Source: JBBDMC01 sp963826055
GTDB lineage: Bacteria > Pseudomonadota > Alphaproteobacteria > Rhizobiales > Kaistiaceae
Reading direction: 5' to 3'
Length of the DNA: 64,000 bases
NCBI GenBank assembly: GCA_963826055.1
Contig: CAWGVO010000011.1
Coordinates: 1 to 64,000, forward strand
Within the stretch, counting starts at the first letter, position 1. Each line of letters begins with the position of its first letter. A model generated the notes under the pieces. It saw nothing but the letters and a program-made list of their open reading frames with translations. It ran no database searches and was not told the origin of the DNA. Positions 53,415 to 62,641 of the stretch are shown here, in pieces. The position numbers and the translations under genes were made by a program.

Positions 53415-53481
53415 CCCGGCACTGTAGCGCGGATCGCCGGCGCCCGGATGACACTTGCGCCGGCTTCAGGCCAACACCAGG

Positions 53482-54594
53482 TCAGGCGCCGGCCGACGCC
53501 ATTTCGCGGCGGGCGAGCTGGCGGAGGGCGTCGATGGGATTGAGGCCGCCGCCGTCGCGGGTGTGCCAGAAAGTCCAGCCGTTGCATGCGTCCAGCCCCT
53601 GCACCAGGGCGCCGACCTTGTGGATGGAGCCGGTGTGTTCCCCTGCTTTTAGCGTTCCGTCGGCACGTACCTCGGCCTGATGGCGAATGCGGACATCGGT
53701 GAGGATGGTGCCGGGCACGATCAGGCCGGCCTCGACCAGCGAGCCGAAGGGAACGCGCGGCTCGGCCCGCTTGCCCTGCGAGACGGCAAGCGCCGACGTG
53801 GGCACGGGCTCGACGGCGGCGATGCGCCGGGTGGCGGCGGCGATGTAGTCGTCCTCGCGCTCGATGCCGACGAAATGGCGGCCGAGACGCCTGGCGACGG
53901 CGCCGGTGGTGCCGGTACCGAAGAACGGATCGAGGATCACGTCGCCCGGCTTCGACGAGGCGATGAGGATGCGGTGGAGAAGCGCCTCGGGCTTCTGGGT
54001 CGGGTGGACCTTCCTGCCCTCCCCTCCCTTCAGACGCTCGCCGCCGGTGCACAGCGGAAACAGCCAGTCGGAGCGCATCTGGAGGTCGTCGTTGGCGGCC
54101 TTCAGGGCGTCGTAGTTGAAGGTGTAGCCTTTGGACTGGTCGCGGCTCGCCCAGATCAGCGTCTCGTGGGCGTTGGTGAAGCGGCGGCCGCGGAAGTTCG
54201 GCATCGGGTTGGACTTGCGCCAGACGATGTCGTTCAGCACCCAGAAGCCGAGGTCCTGCAGGATAGCGCCGACCCGGAAGATGTTGTGATAGGAGCCGAT
54301 CACCCACAGCGCGCCGTTCGGCTTCAGCACCCGCCGGCAGGCCATCAGCCAGGCGCGGGTGAAATCGTCGTAGGCGGCGAAGCTGCCGAACTTGTCCCAA
54401 TCGTCGTCGACGGCGTCGACGTGCGACTGGTCGGGACGGGTGAGCTTGTTTTCAAGCTGCAGGTTGTAAGGCGGGTCGGCGAAGACGAGGTCCACCGAGG
54501 CGGCCGGCAGCTTTTCGAGTTCGGCGACGCAGTCGCCTTTCAGGATCGAATCGAGCCAACCGTACCCGCCGGGCGCGGTACGCAACTGAACCAT
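53482..54594 (-). CDS. ccrM: Cell-cycle DNA adenine methyltransferase CcrM (GANTC)
   Basis: 370 residues, intact. WLDSILKGDCVAELEKLPAA, then motif IV VDLVFADPPYNLQLENKLTR (DPPY), VDDDWDKFGSFAAYDDFTRA, IGSYHNIFRVGAILQDLGFW and WRKSNPMPNFRGRRFTNAHE. The SAM motif is VILDPFFGTGTTGAVARRLG. This beta-class order is that of CcrM/HinfI. The C-terminal ~90 residues (VPFGSLVEAGLIVPGTILTD, GEHTGSIHKVGALVQGLDAC, NGWTFWHTRDGG) are the CcrM DNA-recognition domain. The upstream region holds an ATGGTTAA CtrA-type half-site. Confidence 0.95.
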   Translation of the reverse strand: MVQLRTAPGGYGWLDSILKGDCVAELEKLPAASVDLVFADPPYNLQLENKLTRPDQSHVDAVDDDWDKFGSFAAYDDFTRAWLMACRRVLKPNGALWVIGSYHNIFRVGAILQDLGFWVLNDIVWRKSNPMPNFRGRRFTNAHETLIWASRDQSKGYTFNYDALKAANDDLQMRSDWLFPLCTGGERLKGGEGRKVHPTQKPEALLHRILIASSKPGDVILDPFFGTGTTGAVARRLGRHFVGIEREDDYIAAATRRIAAVEPVPTSALAVSQGKRAEPRVPFGSLVEAGLIVPGTILTDVRIRHQAEVRADGTLKAGEHTGSIHKVGALVQGLDACNGWTFWHTRDGGGLNPIDALRQLARREMASAGA

Positions 54595-54676
54595 GACAAT
54601 ACCCTGACGCAACACCCGCGCCCGAGGCGGGCAGCAGCGATCCTCGCCGAACAGGGTAAAGGCGGAGTTAGGGGGT

Positions 54677-54684
54677 ATGGTTAA
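54677..54684 (-). promoter_or_regulatory. Candidate CtrA half-site upstream of ccrM
   Basis: ATGGTTAA, which reads TTAACCAT on the minus strand, the CtrA-type half-site. It is about 83 bases before the ccrM ATG. ccrM is a CtrA target in other alphaproteobacteria; here it is motif-only. Confidence 0.4.
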
Positions 54685-54792
54685 GCAGGGGTGAACGGGA
54701 CGCGGGTGGCGGGGGTTCCCTTGCCCCCTCAGGCGTACTATGTGAGCGCTCCACGCCGGCAGCGTCGACCGGCCAACCGGAACCCATCCCTC

Positions 54793-55473
54793 ATGCTTTT
54801 CGTCTTCGACTGCGACGGCGTCATCGTCGATTCGGAAATCATCGCCGCGGCGGTGGACGCCGAACTTCTGACGGAGGCCGGCTACGAGATCACGCCGGCG
54901 GAGGTCAACCGGCGCTTCGCCGGCATGACGGCGCGAGCGTTCGGCGAGGTGGTTGCCGCCGAGATGGGCCGGCCGCTGCCGGAGGATTTCTTCGATCGCG
55001 CCAGGGCCGAGATCGACCGGCGGCTGGCGAGCGAGCTGAAGCCGATCCCCGGCATCCACGAACTGCTCGACCATCTCGACGGGCCGCGCTGCGTCTGCTC
55101 CAACTCGGCGAGCGAGCGGCTCAGGATCTCTCTCGAAAAGACGCTGCTCTACGACCGCTTCCGGCCGTACATCTTTTCCGCCGTCGAGGTGGGCACGCGC
55201 GAGCCGAAGCCGTCACCAAACGTCTATCAGTACGCGCTCGGCGAGTTCCGGTCGGCACCACGCGATGCGCTGGTGCTGGAAGATTCAGTGGCCGGCGTCA
55301 CCGCCGCACGGGCCGCCGGCGCGCGCGTCGTCGGGTTCACCGGCGGATCGCACACATGGCCCGGCCACGCCGATCTCCTGACCGAAGCCGGAGCGGAGAC
55401 GGTGATCAACCGCCTCGCCGACCTGCCAAAGGTGGCCGAGGCGCTGGCGGCGTGGGAAGGGCTTTCCAGCTGA
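54793..55473 (+). CDS. HAD-superfamily phosphatase
   Basis: 226 residues, intact. VFDCDGVIVDSEIIAAAVDA has motif I (DxDGxxxDSE). A cap follows (PAEVNRRFAGMTARAFGEVV), then PRCVCSNSASERLRISLEKT as motif II, VGTREPKPSPNVYQYALGEF with the motif III Lys, and ALVLEDSVAGVTAARAAGAR as motif IV. Subclass I beta-phosphoglucomutase/phosphatase-like; no PGM-specific residues are certain. ATG at 54793. Substrate unknown. Confidence 0.88.
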   Translation: MLFVFDCDGVIVDSEIIAAAVDAELLTEAGYEITPAEVNRRFAGMTARAFGEVVAAEMGRPLPEDFFDRARAEIDRRLASELKPIPGIHELLDHLDGPRCVCSNSASERLRISLEKTLLYDRFRPYIFSAVEVGTREPKPSPNVYQYALGEFRSAPRDALVLEDSVAGVTAARAAGARVVGFTGGSHTWPGHADLLTEAGAETVINRLADLPKVAEALAAWEGLSS

Positions 55474-55477
55474 CGCT

Positions 55478-56108
55478 TCAGATTGGGCGCCCTTTGGACA
55501 CCCACTCGCCCATTGCTTCCAAAAGCTCACTCGTCGGATAGTCTTGAATATCTTCGTCCGAGAATCCTGCTGCAAGTTGGCGCTCGTAGTACCACTCCTG
55601 AAAATCGGTGTAGGCACCTAGAATCTTGGCCGCGCCCGGCGCTTGAATTCCTGCCTCACTGACCAGCCAATTTCTCACCTTCCTCACAGCTTTCTGGAAG
55701 TCGCCCGCATGGGCCTCAACGTCGCATCCGGCCAAGTCCGATAGAGCAATTTGATACCGATATTTCTTCTCCTCAAGAACCAGCAATCGCTTCGTATCTC
55801 TGCCTCGCCCAAAATATCGTCGACAGGCGTAGTCGATGCCAAGTTCAAACGGCATGTTCAGGCGGAAGTGTTCGCCCCTCTTCGTTGCCTGCGCGCGACT
55901 TAAATCGTGAATGGAAAATTTTGAGGCCTCAATCAGCTCTTAGAATCTTGGCGAGCCGACTCTCGCCAGAGTCCGCGCGCTCTGTCGAAATGCGTGGGAT
56001 CAGGCCGAGGAAGACGATGCAGAAAAGGATCGCTTGAAGGATAGGCTCGTATTCTTCGTCCAAAGGGCAATTGACGAAGACGCATCGATCGTACGGTGCG
56101 TCTGGCAA
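55478..56108 (-). CDS. Nucleotide-binding-like (TIR/deoxyribosyltransferase-related) protein, one frameshift
   Basis: About 209 residues. From a TTG at 56108 (AAGGGG six bases upstream) the frame reads CVFVNCPLDEEYEPILQAIL, GLIPRISTERADSGESRLAK, then after an extra A at 55940 SKFSIHDLSRAQ, LNMPFELGIDYACRRYFGRG, YRYQIALSDLAGCDVEAHAG and VRKVRNWLVSEAG. The N-terminal strand/helix set, the SGE loop, HDLS and the FELG Glu resemble the Rossmann-like TIR/nucleoside-deoxyribosyltransferase superfamily, where the Glu is catalytic. That match is from memory. It starts four bases before the end of the DUF2188 gene region, so both form an operon. It may be an NAD- or nucleotide-processing effector; that is inference. 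Confidence 0.6.
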
Positions 56109-56111
56109 CGG

Positions 56112-56336
56112 CTACCCCTTCGGAGGAAATGGATCGCTTCCGTATGAATTGCGTTCACGAATTCGGCCATCACGGCCGTGAATATACAGCTCCGTTCCCT
56201 GGTTTCGTGCAATCTCCTTTGCCTTCTCGATTGCTTCGTGTTGTGTGCCGTACGTTGCCGAGGCCCTGGAAGCCCCGGCGCGTCTAATACTCCACTTGTC
56301 GCCACTTGGGACGACGTGCTGGCCCTTCCTCGACAT
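56112..56336 (-). CDS. DUF2188 protein
   Basis: 74 residues (79 from an upstream ATG at 56351). GQHVVPSGDKWSIRRAGASR, TQHEAIEKAKEIARNQGTEL, YIHGRDGRIRERNSYGSDPF and an end in PPKG match DUF2188, a small beta-alpha-beta fold of unknown function. The ATG at 56336 gives the usual DUF2188 length. Its stop lies within the ribosome site of the following gene, so the two are co-translated. DUF2188 proteins are common in mobile or accessory DNA. Confidence 0.88.
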   Translation of the reverse strand: MSRKGQHVVPSGDKWSIRRAGASRASATYGTQHEAIEKAKEIARNQGTELYIHGRDGRIRERNSYGSDPFPPKG

Positions 56337-56575
56337 TGCGGTTAGCCTCATGAATCAATGCTCCGATTGAATAACATAGGCTACTTGGCCCGCGACTGCA
56401 CGTCTTTGCGGGAACATTAAACCGCGACGAAACGCCTGCTCCGCACCTTGCTGAAGGGCGTGGGCATCTCAATTTCGACTGAAGGGCGGTACGCGGTGTC
56501 AATGGGGCTGAGGAGAAGGCCGAATTTTTCACCAGTCGGTGGCGAGCGCCTCCTGCTCTTCGCCTTGTCCCGATC

Positions 56576-57554
56576 CTACGCCGCGCGTCGGCGCCAGACC
56601 ACGCACCTGTTGCGACCGGACGTCTTCGCCCGATAAAGCGCTTCGTCGGCGCGGTTCAGGAGCTCCTCGAGGTCGGTGGTCGTCGAATTCGAGCGCGGCC
56701 ACGCCGAAGCTCGCGGTGACGCGGATGGTTTCGGAACCGACGGCAACCGGCAGATCGGCGATCGCCGCGCACAATCTCCTGGCGACATCGGTCGGCGCCG
56801 GCCAGTCCCGTGTTCGGCAACAGGACAGCGAACTCCTCGCCGCCCATCCTGCCGATGGAATCGGTGGCACGCAGCTCAGCCATGCAGGTTCGGACGACAC
56901 TCGCCAGCACCTCGTCCCCGGCCGCGTGACCATAGGTGTCGTTGATCTTCTTGAAATGGTCGATGTCGAAGCCGATGCAGCCAAGCTCATGGTCATGGCG
57001 GAGCGCGAGCGCCATGGTCCGCATGGCATCTTCCTCGAAGCCCCGCCGCGACAGCGCCCCGGTGAGCGCATCGCGGGTGGCCGACAGCCGGAGCTCAAGC
57101 TCATCCACGACCAGGCGCGCCAACTCCGACATGAGGCCGATGTCATCCGGCCCGAACTCGCGCGGACGCGTGTCGATGAGGCAAAGGGAGCCGACGTTGC
57201 GCCCGTCGCTGGTCGTCAGCGGTATCCCCGCGTAGAACCGCACGCCGGCCTGGCTCGCGATAAATGGATTCCGCGCAAGGCGACGATCGCGGGTGGCGTC
57301 ATTGACAACGACGGGCTCGAGGCCGGTCGCAGGCGCGCCGCGCGACGCGTCTTCGGCGAGCGCCGACGCGGCGTCGATGCCTCCTGGCGATGCCTGTCGG
57401 GAAAGGCGGTGAACGAAACGATCGCGATCGGCACATCGAACAGCTTCTTGGCGAGATCGGTGACGCGGTCGAAGGCCTCGTTCCTCGGCTTCGGCAAGGG
57501 CCTGAGGCGGTCGAGCGCGATGAGGCCTTCGCATTCCTGCCTGAGGGCGGACAT
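56576..57554 (-). CDS. GAF-GGDEF diguanylate cyclase, three frameshifts
   Basis: About 325 residues. An N-terminal GAF-type sensor (NEAFDRVTDLAKKLFDVPIA, IVSFTAF, ASQAGVRFYAGIPLTTSDGR, VGSLCLIDTRPREF), then a GGDEF domain (ATRDALTGALSRRGFEEDAM, CIGFDIDHFKKINDTYGHAA, the active site IGRMGGEEFAVLL, EELLNRADEALYRAKTSGRN). The active site is GGEEF, and RATD lies five residues before it, a good product-inhibition I-site. It makes cyclic di-GMP. Shifts fall near 57390, 56790 and 56675. The true start may be upstream of 57554. No membrane segment is visible, so it is probably cytosolic. Confidence 0.88.
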
Positions 57555-57869
57555 GGACACGGCCGCCGGCCCCGCCAGCGCGACGGACGGGATGCTGACC
57601 GGACGGTCCTTGGCCTTGGAGCGACGTCACGGCCGCGGTGATTTTCGAACGTTTGGCAGCCACGCTGGCCAATATCCGCCGATGCCGTTGTCAGCCGCTT
57701 TATGGCTCAGGCGAAATTTGCGTCTGATTTGCTCCAACCCGGTACCGGCAAATATCGGCGTTTTGGACTCGATTTCGTGTCAAACCCGCACGATTGCGGA
57801 AAGGGAAGCGGAACCCGCTGCCGATAGAAACGATGGCGTCGTTCTCGCAAGCCGGATCGGATCGACGCC
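57555..57869. other. Divergent intergenic region
   Basis: About 315 bases between the diguanylate cyclase and the glycine-rich protein genes, which point away from each other. I see no gene, repeat or clear operator. A further upstream start of the cyclase gene near 57663 is possible. Confidence 0.4.
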
Positions 57870-58565
57870 ATGATCAGGAAAAGTCTCGCGGTCGCCCTCG
57901 CCATCGGCCTGATAACGGCGATTGATGCGCCGGCCAGCGCGCTTGACCTTGGGGTCGGCGGCGTCGGTGTCAGCATCGACCACGGCGACTCGGGCGGCGT
58001 CTCCGTCTCGGTCAGCGGGCCGGGCACCTCCGCCGCCGTCTCGGCCGGTAACGGCGTCGCCGCGTCAGCGGCGGTCGGCAATGCCGAGGTCGGCGTCAGT
58101 CAGAGCGAAGCCGGCGGCGTCACCGCATCGGCAGGCGGGTCTGAGCGGTCGGCCGGCGTCTCCGTCGGCGGCGCCAACGACAACCTGGTCAGCGTGACGG
58201 CTTCCGGCGGCTCTCACAACATCGACATCGGTGTCGGCACCGGCGGCGGTTCGCTGTTGTCGCTCGACGGCGGCGGTGGATCGATCGGCCTTGGCATCAA
58301 CCTCGGGGGCCTGACCGGCGGAAGCGGCGCTTCCGGCGAGCCGGACCCCGACAACGGCGGCATCGACCTGTGGCGCGGCGAGGGTGCCCCCGGCGCGCTC
58401 GACGCGGCGGACGTCGCCCGGCTGCTGGCGCCTCTCGGCCCGCGGGGGCGGCAGCTGCTGGTGAGCCGCTGCCTTTCGATCCTGTCCAGCCCGACGAGCT
58501 ACGAGGCAAACCTCGCCGATCTCTGCGTGTCGCTGGCGCAGATCAACGCACCGCTGGGCCGCTAG
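57870..58565 (+). CDS. Exported glycine/serine/valine-rich repetitive protein
   Basis: 231 residues, intact. A signal peptide (KSLAVALAIGLITAIDAPASA) comes first. About 120 residues of low-complexity Gly/Ser/Val/Ala repeats follow, with recurring units such as GVSVSVSGPG, GVTASAGGS and GVSVGGAN. The C-terminal ~65 residues are ordered (GALDAADVARLLAPLGPRGR, LSILSSPTSYEANLADLCVS) and hold a cysteine pair. The composition resembles surface or matrix proteins. Function unknown. An adhesive or coat role would be a guess. Confidence 0.7.
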   Translation: MIRKSLAVALAIGLITAIDAPASALDLGVGGVGVSIDHGDSGGVSVSVSGPGTSAAVSAGNGVAASAAVGNAEVGVSQSEAGGVTASAGGSERSAGVSVGGANDNLVSVTASGGSHNIDIGVGTGGGSLLSLDGGGGSIGLGINLGGLTGGSGASGEPDPDNGGIDLWRGEGAPGALDAADVARLLAPLGPRGRQLLVSRCLSILSSPTSYEANLADLCVSLAQINAPLGR

Positions 58566-58609
58566 GCGGCGGTCCCATCCCGTCGGGCCTGCCGGGCTGT
58601 GGCGAGGGG

Positions 58610-59890
58610 CTAGACCTCCCGCCTCAGGCCCGCGCCATGACCCGGCCGGGGCATTCTGCCTGGCCTAGCGAGGTGTCCTGCCTCGCCCTGGTTGGCGCCA
58701 GAGCGACCGCGCCGGCGCGGTCTGCCGCGTGTCTTGTTGCGAGGCTCGGTCTGCACGGCGAGCGGCGCTTCGCCCCCGGCAACCGGTATCTGCAGGCGTA
58801 TCAACTTCTCGATCGCCCTCAGAAACGGAACCTCATCGGCGGAGCAGAACGAAATCGCCACGCCGGCGTTGCCGGCGCGGGCGGTGCGGCCGATGCGGTG
58901 CACGTAGCTCTCCGGAATGTTGGGCAGGTCGTAGTTGATGACGTGGCTGACGCCGTCGACGTCGATGCCGCGCGCCGCTATGTCGGTGGCAACCAGGGTT
59001 CGCACGCGGCCGCTGCGGAACTCCATGAGCACGCGCTGGCGCTGACCCTGGCTCTTGTTGCCGTGGATGGCGCTGGCGTCGATGCCGGCGGCAGCGAGGC
59101 CGCGGACGACCTTGTCGGCTCCGTGCTTGGTCCGCGCGAAGATCAGCGCCCGGTCGATCGTTTCCGCCGTCAGGATTTCGGCAAGGAGGCGGGGCTTGTC
59201 GGCGCGCGCGACATGAACCGCCCGCTGATTGACGCGCTCGGCGGTCGAGGCGGGCGGCGTGACGCTCGACTCTCGCCGGATGGGACAGCATCTCGTCCGC
59301 CAGACGGCCGATCTCGGCCGGCATGGTTGCCGAGAACAGAAGGGTCTGGCGCTGCCGCGGCAGCATGCGCGACGATCCGACGAATGTCGTTGATGAAGCC
59401 CATGTCGAGCATACGATCGGCTTCATCGAGCACCAGGACTTCGACCTGGGCCAGGCTGACCGCGCCGCATTTGCAAAGATCGAGCAGCCGCCCGGGCGTG
59501 GCGACCAGCACGTCGACACCACTGGCAAGAGCGCGAATTTGCTTGCCGATCGGCACGCCGCCGATCGCGAGCGTCACGCTGAAGCGGAGGTGCCGCCCAT
59601 AAGTGCGGAAGCTGTCGACGATCTGACCGGAAAGTTCGCGGGTGGGGCTGAGGACGAGAACGCGGGCACTGTTTCCGGGCTGGCCGGCGGGAAGACGCGG
59701 CGAGCCGGTGCAGAATGGGCAGCGCGAAGGCCGCCGTCTTGCCGGTGCCGGTCTGGGCGACGCCGACGAGGTCGCGTCCGGAGAGGATCGCGGGTATGGC
59801 CGCCGCCTGGATCGGCGTCGGGTCAACGTAGCGCTCGTCGGTGAGCGCACGGGCAATCGGCTCGGCAAGGCCGAGGGTCGTGAATGACAT
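58610..59890 (-). CDS. rhlE: DEAD-box RNA helicase (RhlE-like), several frameshifts
   Basis: About 425 residues. Motifs in order: the Q motif in FTTLGLAEPIARALTDERYV and TPIQAAAIPAILSGRDLVGV; Walker A AQTGTGKTAAFALPILH; PTRELSGQIVDSFRTY; VATPGRLLDLC; VLDEADRMLDMGF (DEAD); SATMP in LLFSATMPAEIGRLADEML; VATDIAARGIDVDGVSHVIN and YVHRIGRTARAGNAGVAISF. Breaks fall near 59710, 59370 and 59270. Basic C-terminal tail (KTRGRPRRRGRSGANQGEAG) as in RhlE. ATP-dependent unwinding of RNA, probably in cold adaptation or ribosome assembly. Confidence 0.92.
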
Positions 59891-60204
59891 CGGGATAGAT
59901 TCTCTTTCTGAGGGTGCGGGTCGCGGCGGCCGGCTTTCAAGAAGCCGGGGCGCGAATCGCTGGCCAACGGGGACATCCCCGCGTGGCCTGGGCTGTCTTT
60001 TTTTGGGGTTGGCAGGCCGAAAATCCGTATTCCGGATTTCGTGCAACGCGGCCTGCTGCGAGCGCAACGCTCGCCGAGGGGTATAGGACCGAAGTCCTTA
60101 ACAAGCAATAGGCAAGATTTCGGATTACGTCGTGGCCCCCGACGGGTATCGCGGCGATCGCGGAAACCCGGGCGATCTGGCGGTCGACGTCAAGGGCGGC
60201 TCGC
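59891..60204. other. rhlE 5' leader with hairpin
   Basis: 314 bases upstream of rhlE. A hairpin with stem CCGGCTT/AAGCCGG and loop TCAAG lies at 59930-59948, 40 bases before the rhlE start. It could be a leader structure or chance. A T-run near 59997-60004 is on the plus strand. No gene is evident. Confidence 0.35.
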
Positions 60205-60411
60205 CTATTCGCCGCGCAGGGAAAGCTGGTGTTCCTGCACGACCCGCTCACTGCGCTCGAGCGCGCTCTTGATGCGATATTGCAGCTGTCCCGCTTCGAC
60301 CGGGAGCAATCTGAGGACTTCGTACGCCCCCGCCGCCGCGCCCACCTGCATTTGTGCGTCGAAATTCACCTTCTCGCCAACGTGATATTTGTGGACTTGC
60401 ATGGAAGCCAT
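60205..60411 (-). CDS. Small conserved protein of unknown function
   Basis: 68 residues. MQVHKYHVGEKVNFDAQMQV, GAYEVLRLLPVEAGQLQYRI, KSALERSERVVQEHQLSL match a small alphaproteobacterial protein type with 'Y.VG..V...G.Y.ILR.LP...QYRI.S...ERV..E..L'. It looks like a compact beta-barrel (SH3-like). The ATG at 60411 has GGAG seven bases before it. Function unknown. Confidence 0.75.
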   Translation of the reverse strand: MASMQVHKYHVGEKVNFDAQMQVGAAAGAYEVLRLLPVEAGQLQYRIKSALERSERVVQEHQLSLRGE

Positions 60412-60535
60412 ATGGGTTCTCCATAAAAAAACGGCAATGCGGCCTGTTCGCTAACCGCTTCTTTAATCAGTTCGGCGCTAATTGGTCCATGGGCGAAACC
60501 TGGTTTTGCGCATCGCCCTCCAAAAACCCCGCGCT

Positions 60536-60615
60536 CTACTCCGCGGCTTCGCTGAACGGCGGTGGCTTCTCCCATTTCAGTTTCGGTTGACGCGCGGGTC
60601 TCGTCGAGCATTGCG
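60536..60615 (-). pseudogene. Orphan copy of the gcvPB 3' tail
   Basis: Reads LDETRA then QPKLKWEKPPPFSEAAE and a TAG, the same C-terminus as the complete gcvPB at 62642. Apart from a small deletion (one or two codons, 2 bases out of frame), nearly all base differences are synonymous, so the copy was recently under coding selection elsewhere. Same strand as gcvPB, 2.1 kb away. No gcvPB body precedes it. It flanks the clc gene and probably marks the border of an insertion. Confidence 0.8.
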
Positions 60616-60830
60616 GGTCTTGCCGCGCGCAATCAGACTGGACGTCAGGCGCAGAAGCGTCGGCGTTGCCCGTGCCATGCGGCACGTCAGCGCAGGTGTT
60701 GCCCGGCTCCAGAATAAGATTTGATTCATCTCCACGGCGTACTAGATACGGGGCGTCTCCGGGCCGAACTCGGCCCATCCTGTCAGCCACTCCTGACGAT
60801 TTTTGCGGCGTTCGGCCGCGGCAATGCGCT

Positions 60831-62639
60831 ATGTCCGTTGATCCCGCCACCGCCTCTCCTCCAACGGGCTTCTGGTGGCACTTTACGACAGCCGTACCCG
60901 ATCGATGGCGGGCACTCGTCCGTGGCAGCGAAGTATGGCTGGTCCTGCTCGCCGTCGTCATCGGCATCGTGGCCGGATTGGTCGTCACCATCATGAACGT
61001 GACGGTGGCGATGATGCATCAGGCGCTTTTCGGTCTTGGAGCCGGGAGCCGTCTAAGCGCGATCGAGGCACTGCCGACGCGAAACGGCTACCTGATTCCG
61101 GTGGTCGGCGGGCTGGTGCTTGCGGCCGTCGCATGGACGTTGGCCAAGGCGGGGCTCCAGCGTCCCGTCGATCCGATCGAGGCCAATGCACTACACGGCG
61201 GCCGCATGTCCATGCGCGACAGCCTCATCGTCGGCGCCCAGACAATCATTTCAAACGGCTTCGGTGCTTCCGTGGGCCTGGAGGCCGGGTACACGCAGGT
61301 CGTTTCCGGAGTGGCGTCACGCCTCGGGATTTCCTTCCGGCTCAGGCGCGCCGACCTCAGGATGCTGGTCGGCTGCGGCGCCGCCAGTGCCATCGCCGCA
61401 GCGTTTGGTGCCCCCTTGACCGGCGCCTTCTATGGCTTCGAACTGATCATCGGCACATACACCGCCGCGTCGCTCGCGCCGGTGCTTGCCGCCTCCATCA
61501 CCGGCGTACTGGTGACGCATTTGTTCGGGGTCGAGCCGTACTCGATCACGGTCGGCGCGCAATCCACGTTCCACAATTCCGATCTCCTCAGCGTGCTTCT
61601 GCTGGCCCTGGTCTGCGGAGGCATTGGCATCCTCGTCATGCGCGGCGTCACATTGACAGAGGTGGTCTTCCGGCGGACGCGCATACCGCGGATTCTTCAC
61701 CCTGTCCTTGGGGGGCTGATCATAGGTGGCCTCGCCATCGTCGACCCGCATGTCCTTTCGTCCGGTCACGGTGCGCTGAAGCTGACCCTCGATTCCACGC
61801 TTCCCGCCATCGCGCCATTCCTGCTGCTGGTCGTTCTCAAGGCGACCGCCTCGGCCGTGTCGCTCGGCTCCGGCTTCCGCGGCGGTCTGTTCTTCGCCTC
61901 GCTCTACCTGGGTGCGATCACCGGCAAGCTCTTCGCGGCGGTCGCCACTACGGTAGCGCCGGCCTTCGCGCCTGACCCACTGGTCGCCACGATCGTCGGC
62001 ATGAGCGCGATGGCCGTGGCGATCGTCGGCGGACCGTTGACAATGTCCTTTCTGGCTCTGGAGACCACGGGCGACCTTCCGACCACGCTCGCCGTTCTGG
62101 CGGCGGCGATCGTCTCAACGATCACAGTACGTGAATTGTTCGGCTATTCGTTCGCGACCTGGCGCCTGCACCTTCGGGGCGAGACAATTCGCAGTGCCCA
62201 CGACGTCGGGCGAATCAGGGCGCTCAGCGTCGGCAGCCTGATGCGGCGCGACGTGCGCACCGTGATGGGAGACACGCGGCTCTCCTCGTTCCGCCGCGAC
62301 TTTCCCCTGGGATCGACGCAGCGCGTGGTCGTGGTTGACGGCGCGGGCCGTTATCTCGGTATCGTTCTGGTTGCGGAAGTACAGGCGCCCGATCTCGGCG
62401 ATGATGCGGATTCCAGAGCGATCCGCGAGTTCCTGCACAATCAGAAGGACGCCCTTCAGCCGCAGATGAACGTCAAGGACGCTATGAAAATGTTCGACAG
62501 GACGGAGACGGAGGCTCTGGCCGTGGTCGATCCGGCGACGCAACAGGTACTTGGGCTGCTTTCGGAATCGCACGCCTTGCGCCGGTATTCGGAGGAACTG
62601 GACCGGACGCGTCGCGACCTTATCGGCGAAACCGGCTGA
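60831..62639 (+). CDS. ClC-type chloride channel/transporter with CBS domains
   Basis: 602 residues, intact. ATG 60831. About ten to twelve membrane helices (WLVLLAVVIGIVAGLVVTIM, GYLIPVVGGLVLAAVAWTLA, VLLLALVCGGIGILVMRGVT and others). ClC landmarks: GFGASVGLEAGYTQ, which keeps the gating Glu region; AAFGAPLTGAFYGFELIIG; and LGSGFRGGLFFASLYLGAIT, in the place of the GxFxP loop. The usual GSGIP filter is not obvious, so it belongs to a divergent ClC clade. The C-terminal ~130 residues contain a CBS pair (SLMRRDVRTVMGDT, VVVVDGAGRYLGIV, DAMKMFDRTETEALAVVDPA). Ends 2 bases before the convergent gcvPB stop. Confidence 0.9.
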   Translation: MSVDPATASPPTGFWWHFTTAVPDRWRALVRGSEVWLVLLAVVIGIVAGLVVTIMNVTVAMMHQALFGLGAGSRLSAIEALPTRNGYLIPVVGGLVLAAVAWTLAKAGLQRPVDPIEANALHGGRMSMRDSLIVGAQTIISNGFGASVGLEAGYTQVVSGVASRLGISFRLRRADLRMLVGCGAASAIAAAFGAPLTGAFYGFELIIGTYTAASLAPVLAASITGVLVTHLFGVEPYSITVGAQSTFHNSDLLSVLLLALVCGGIGILVMRGVTLTEVVFRRTRIPRILHPVLGGLIIGGLAIVDPHVLSSGHGALKLTLDSTLPAIAPFLLLVVLKATASAVSLGSGFRGGLFFASLYLGAITGKLFAAVATTVAPAFAPDPLVATIVGMSAMAVAIVGGPLTMSFLALETTGDLPTTLAVLAAAIVSTITVRELFGYSFATWRLHLRGETIRSAHDVGRIRALSVGSLMRRDVRTVMGDTRLSSFRRDFPLGSTQRVVVVDGAGRYLGIVLVAEVQAPDLGDDADSRAIREFLHNQKDALQPQMNVKDAMKMFDRTETEALAVVDPATQQVLGLLSESHALRRYSEELDRTRRDLIGETG

Positions 62640-62641
62640 CC

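Noticed and set aside
56000..56305. A 101-codon minus-strand frame opposite DUF2188
   Set aside because: Shadow of the DUF2188 gene and its neighbour; those two have better start sites and family matches.
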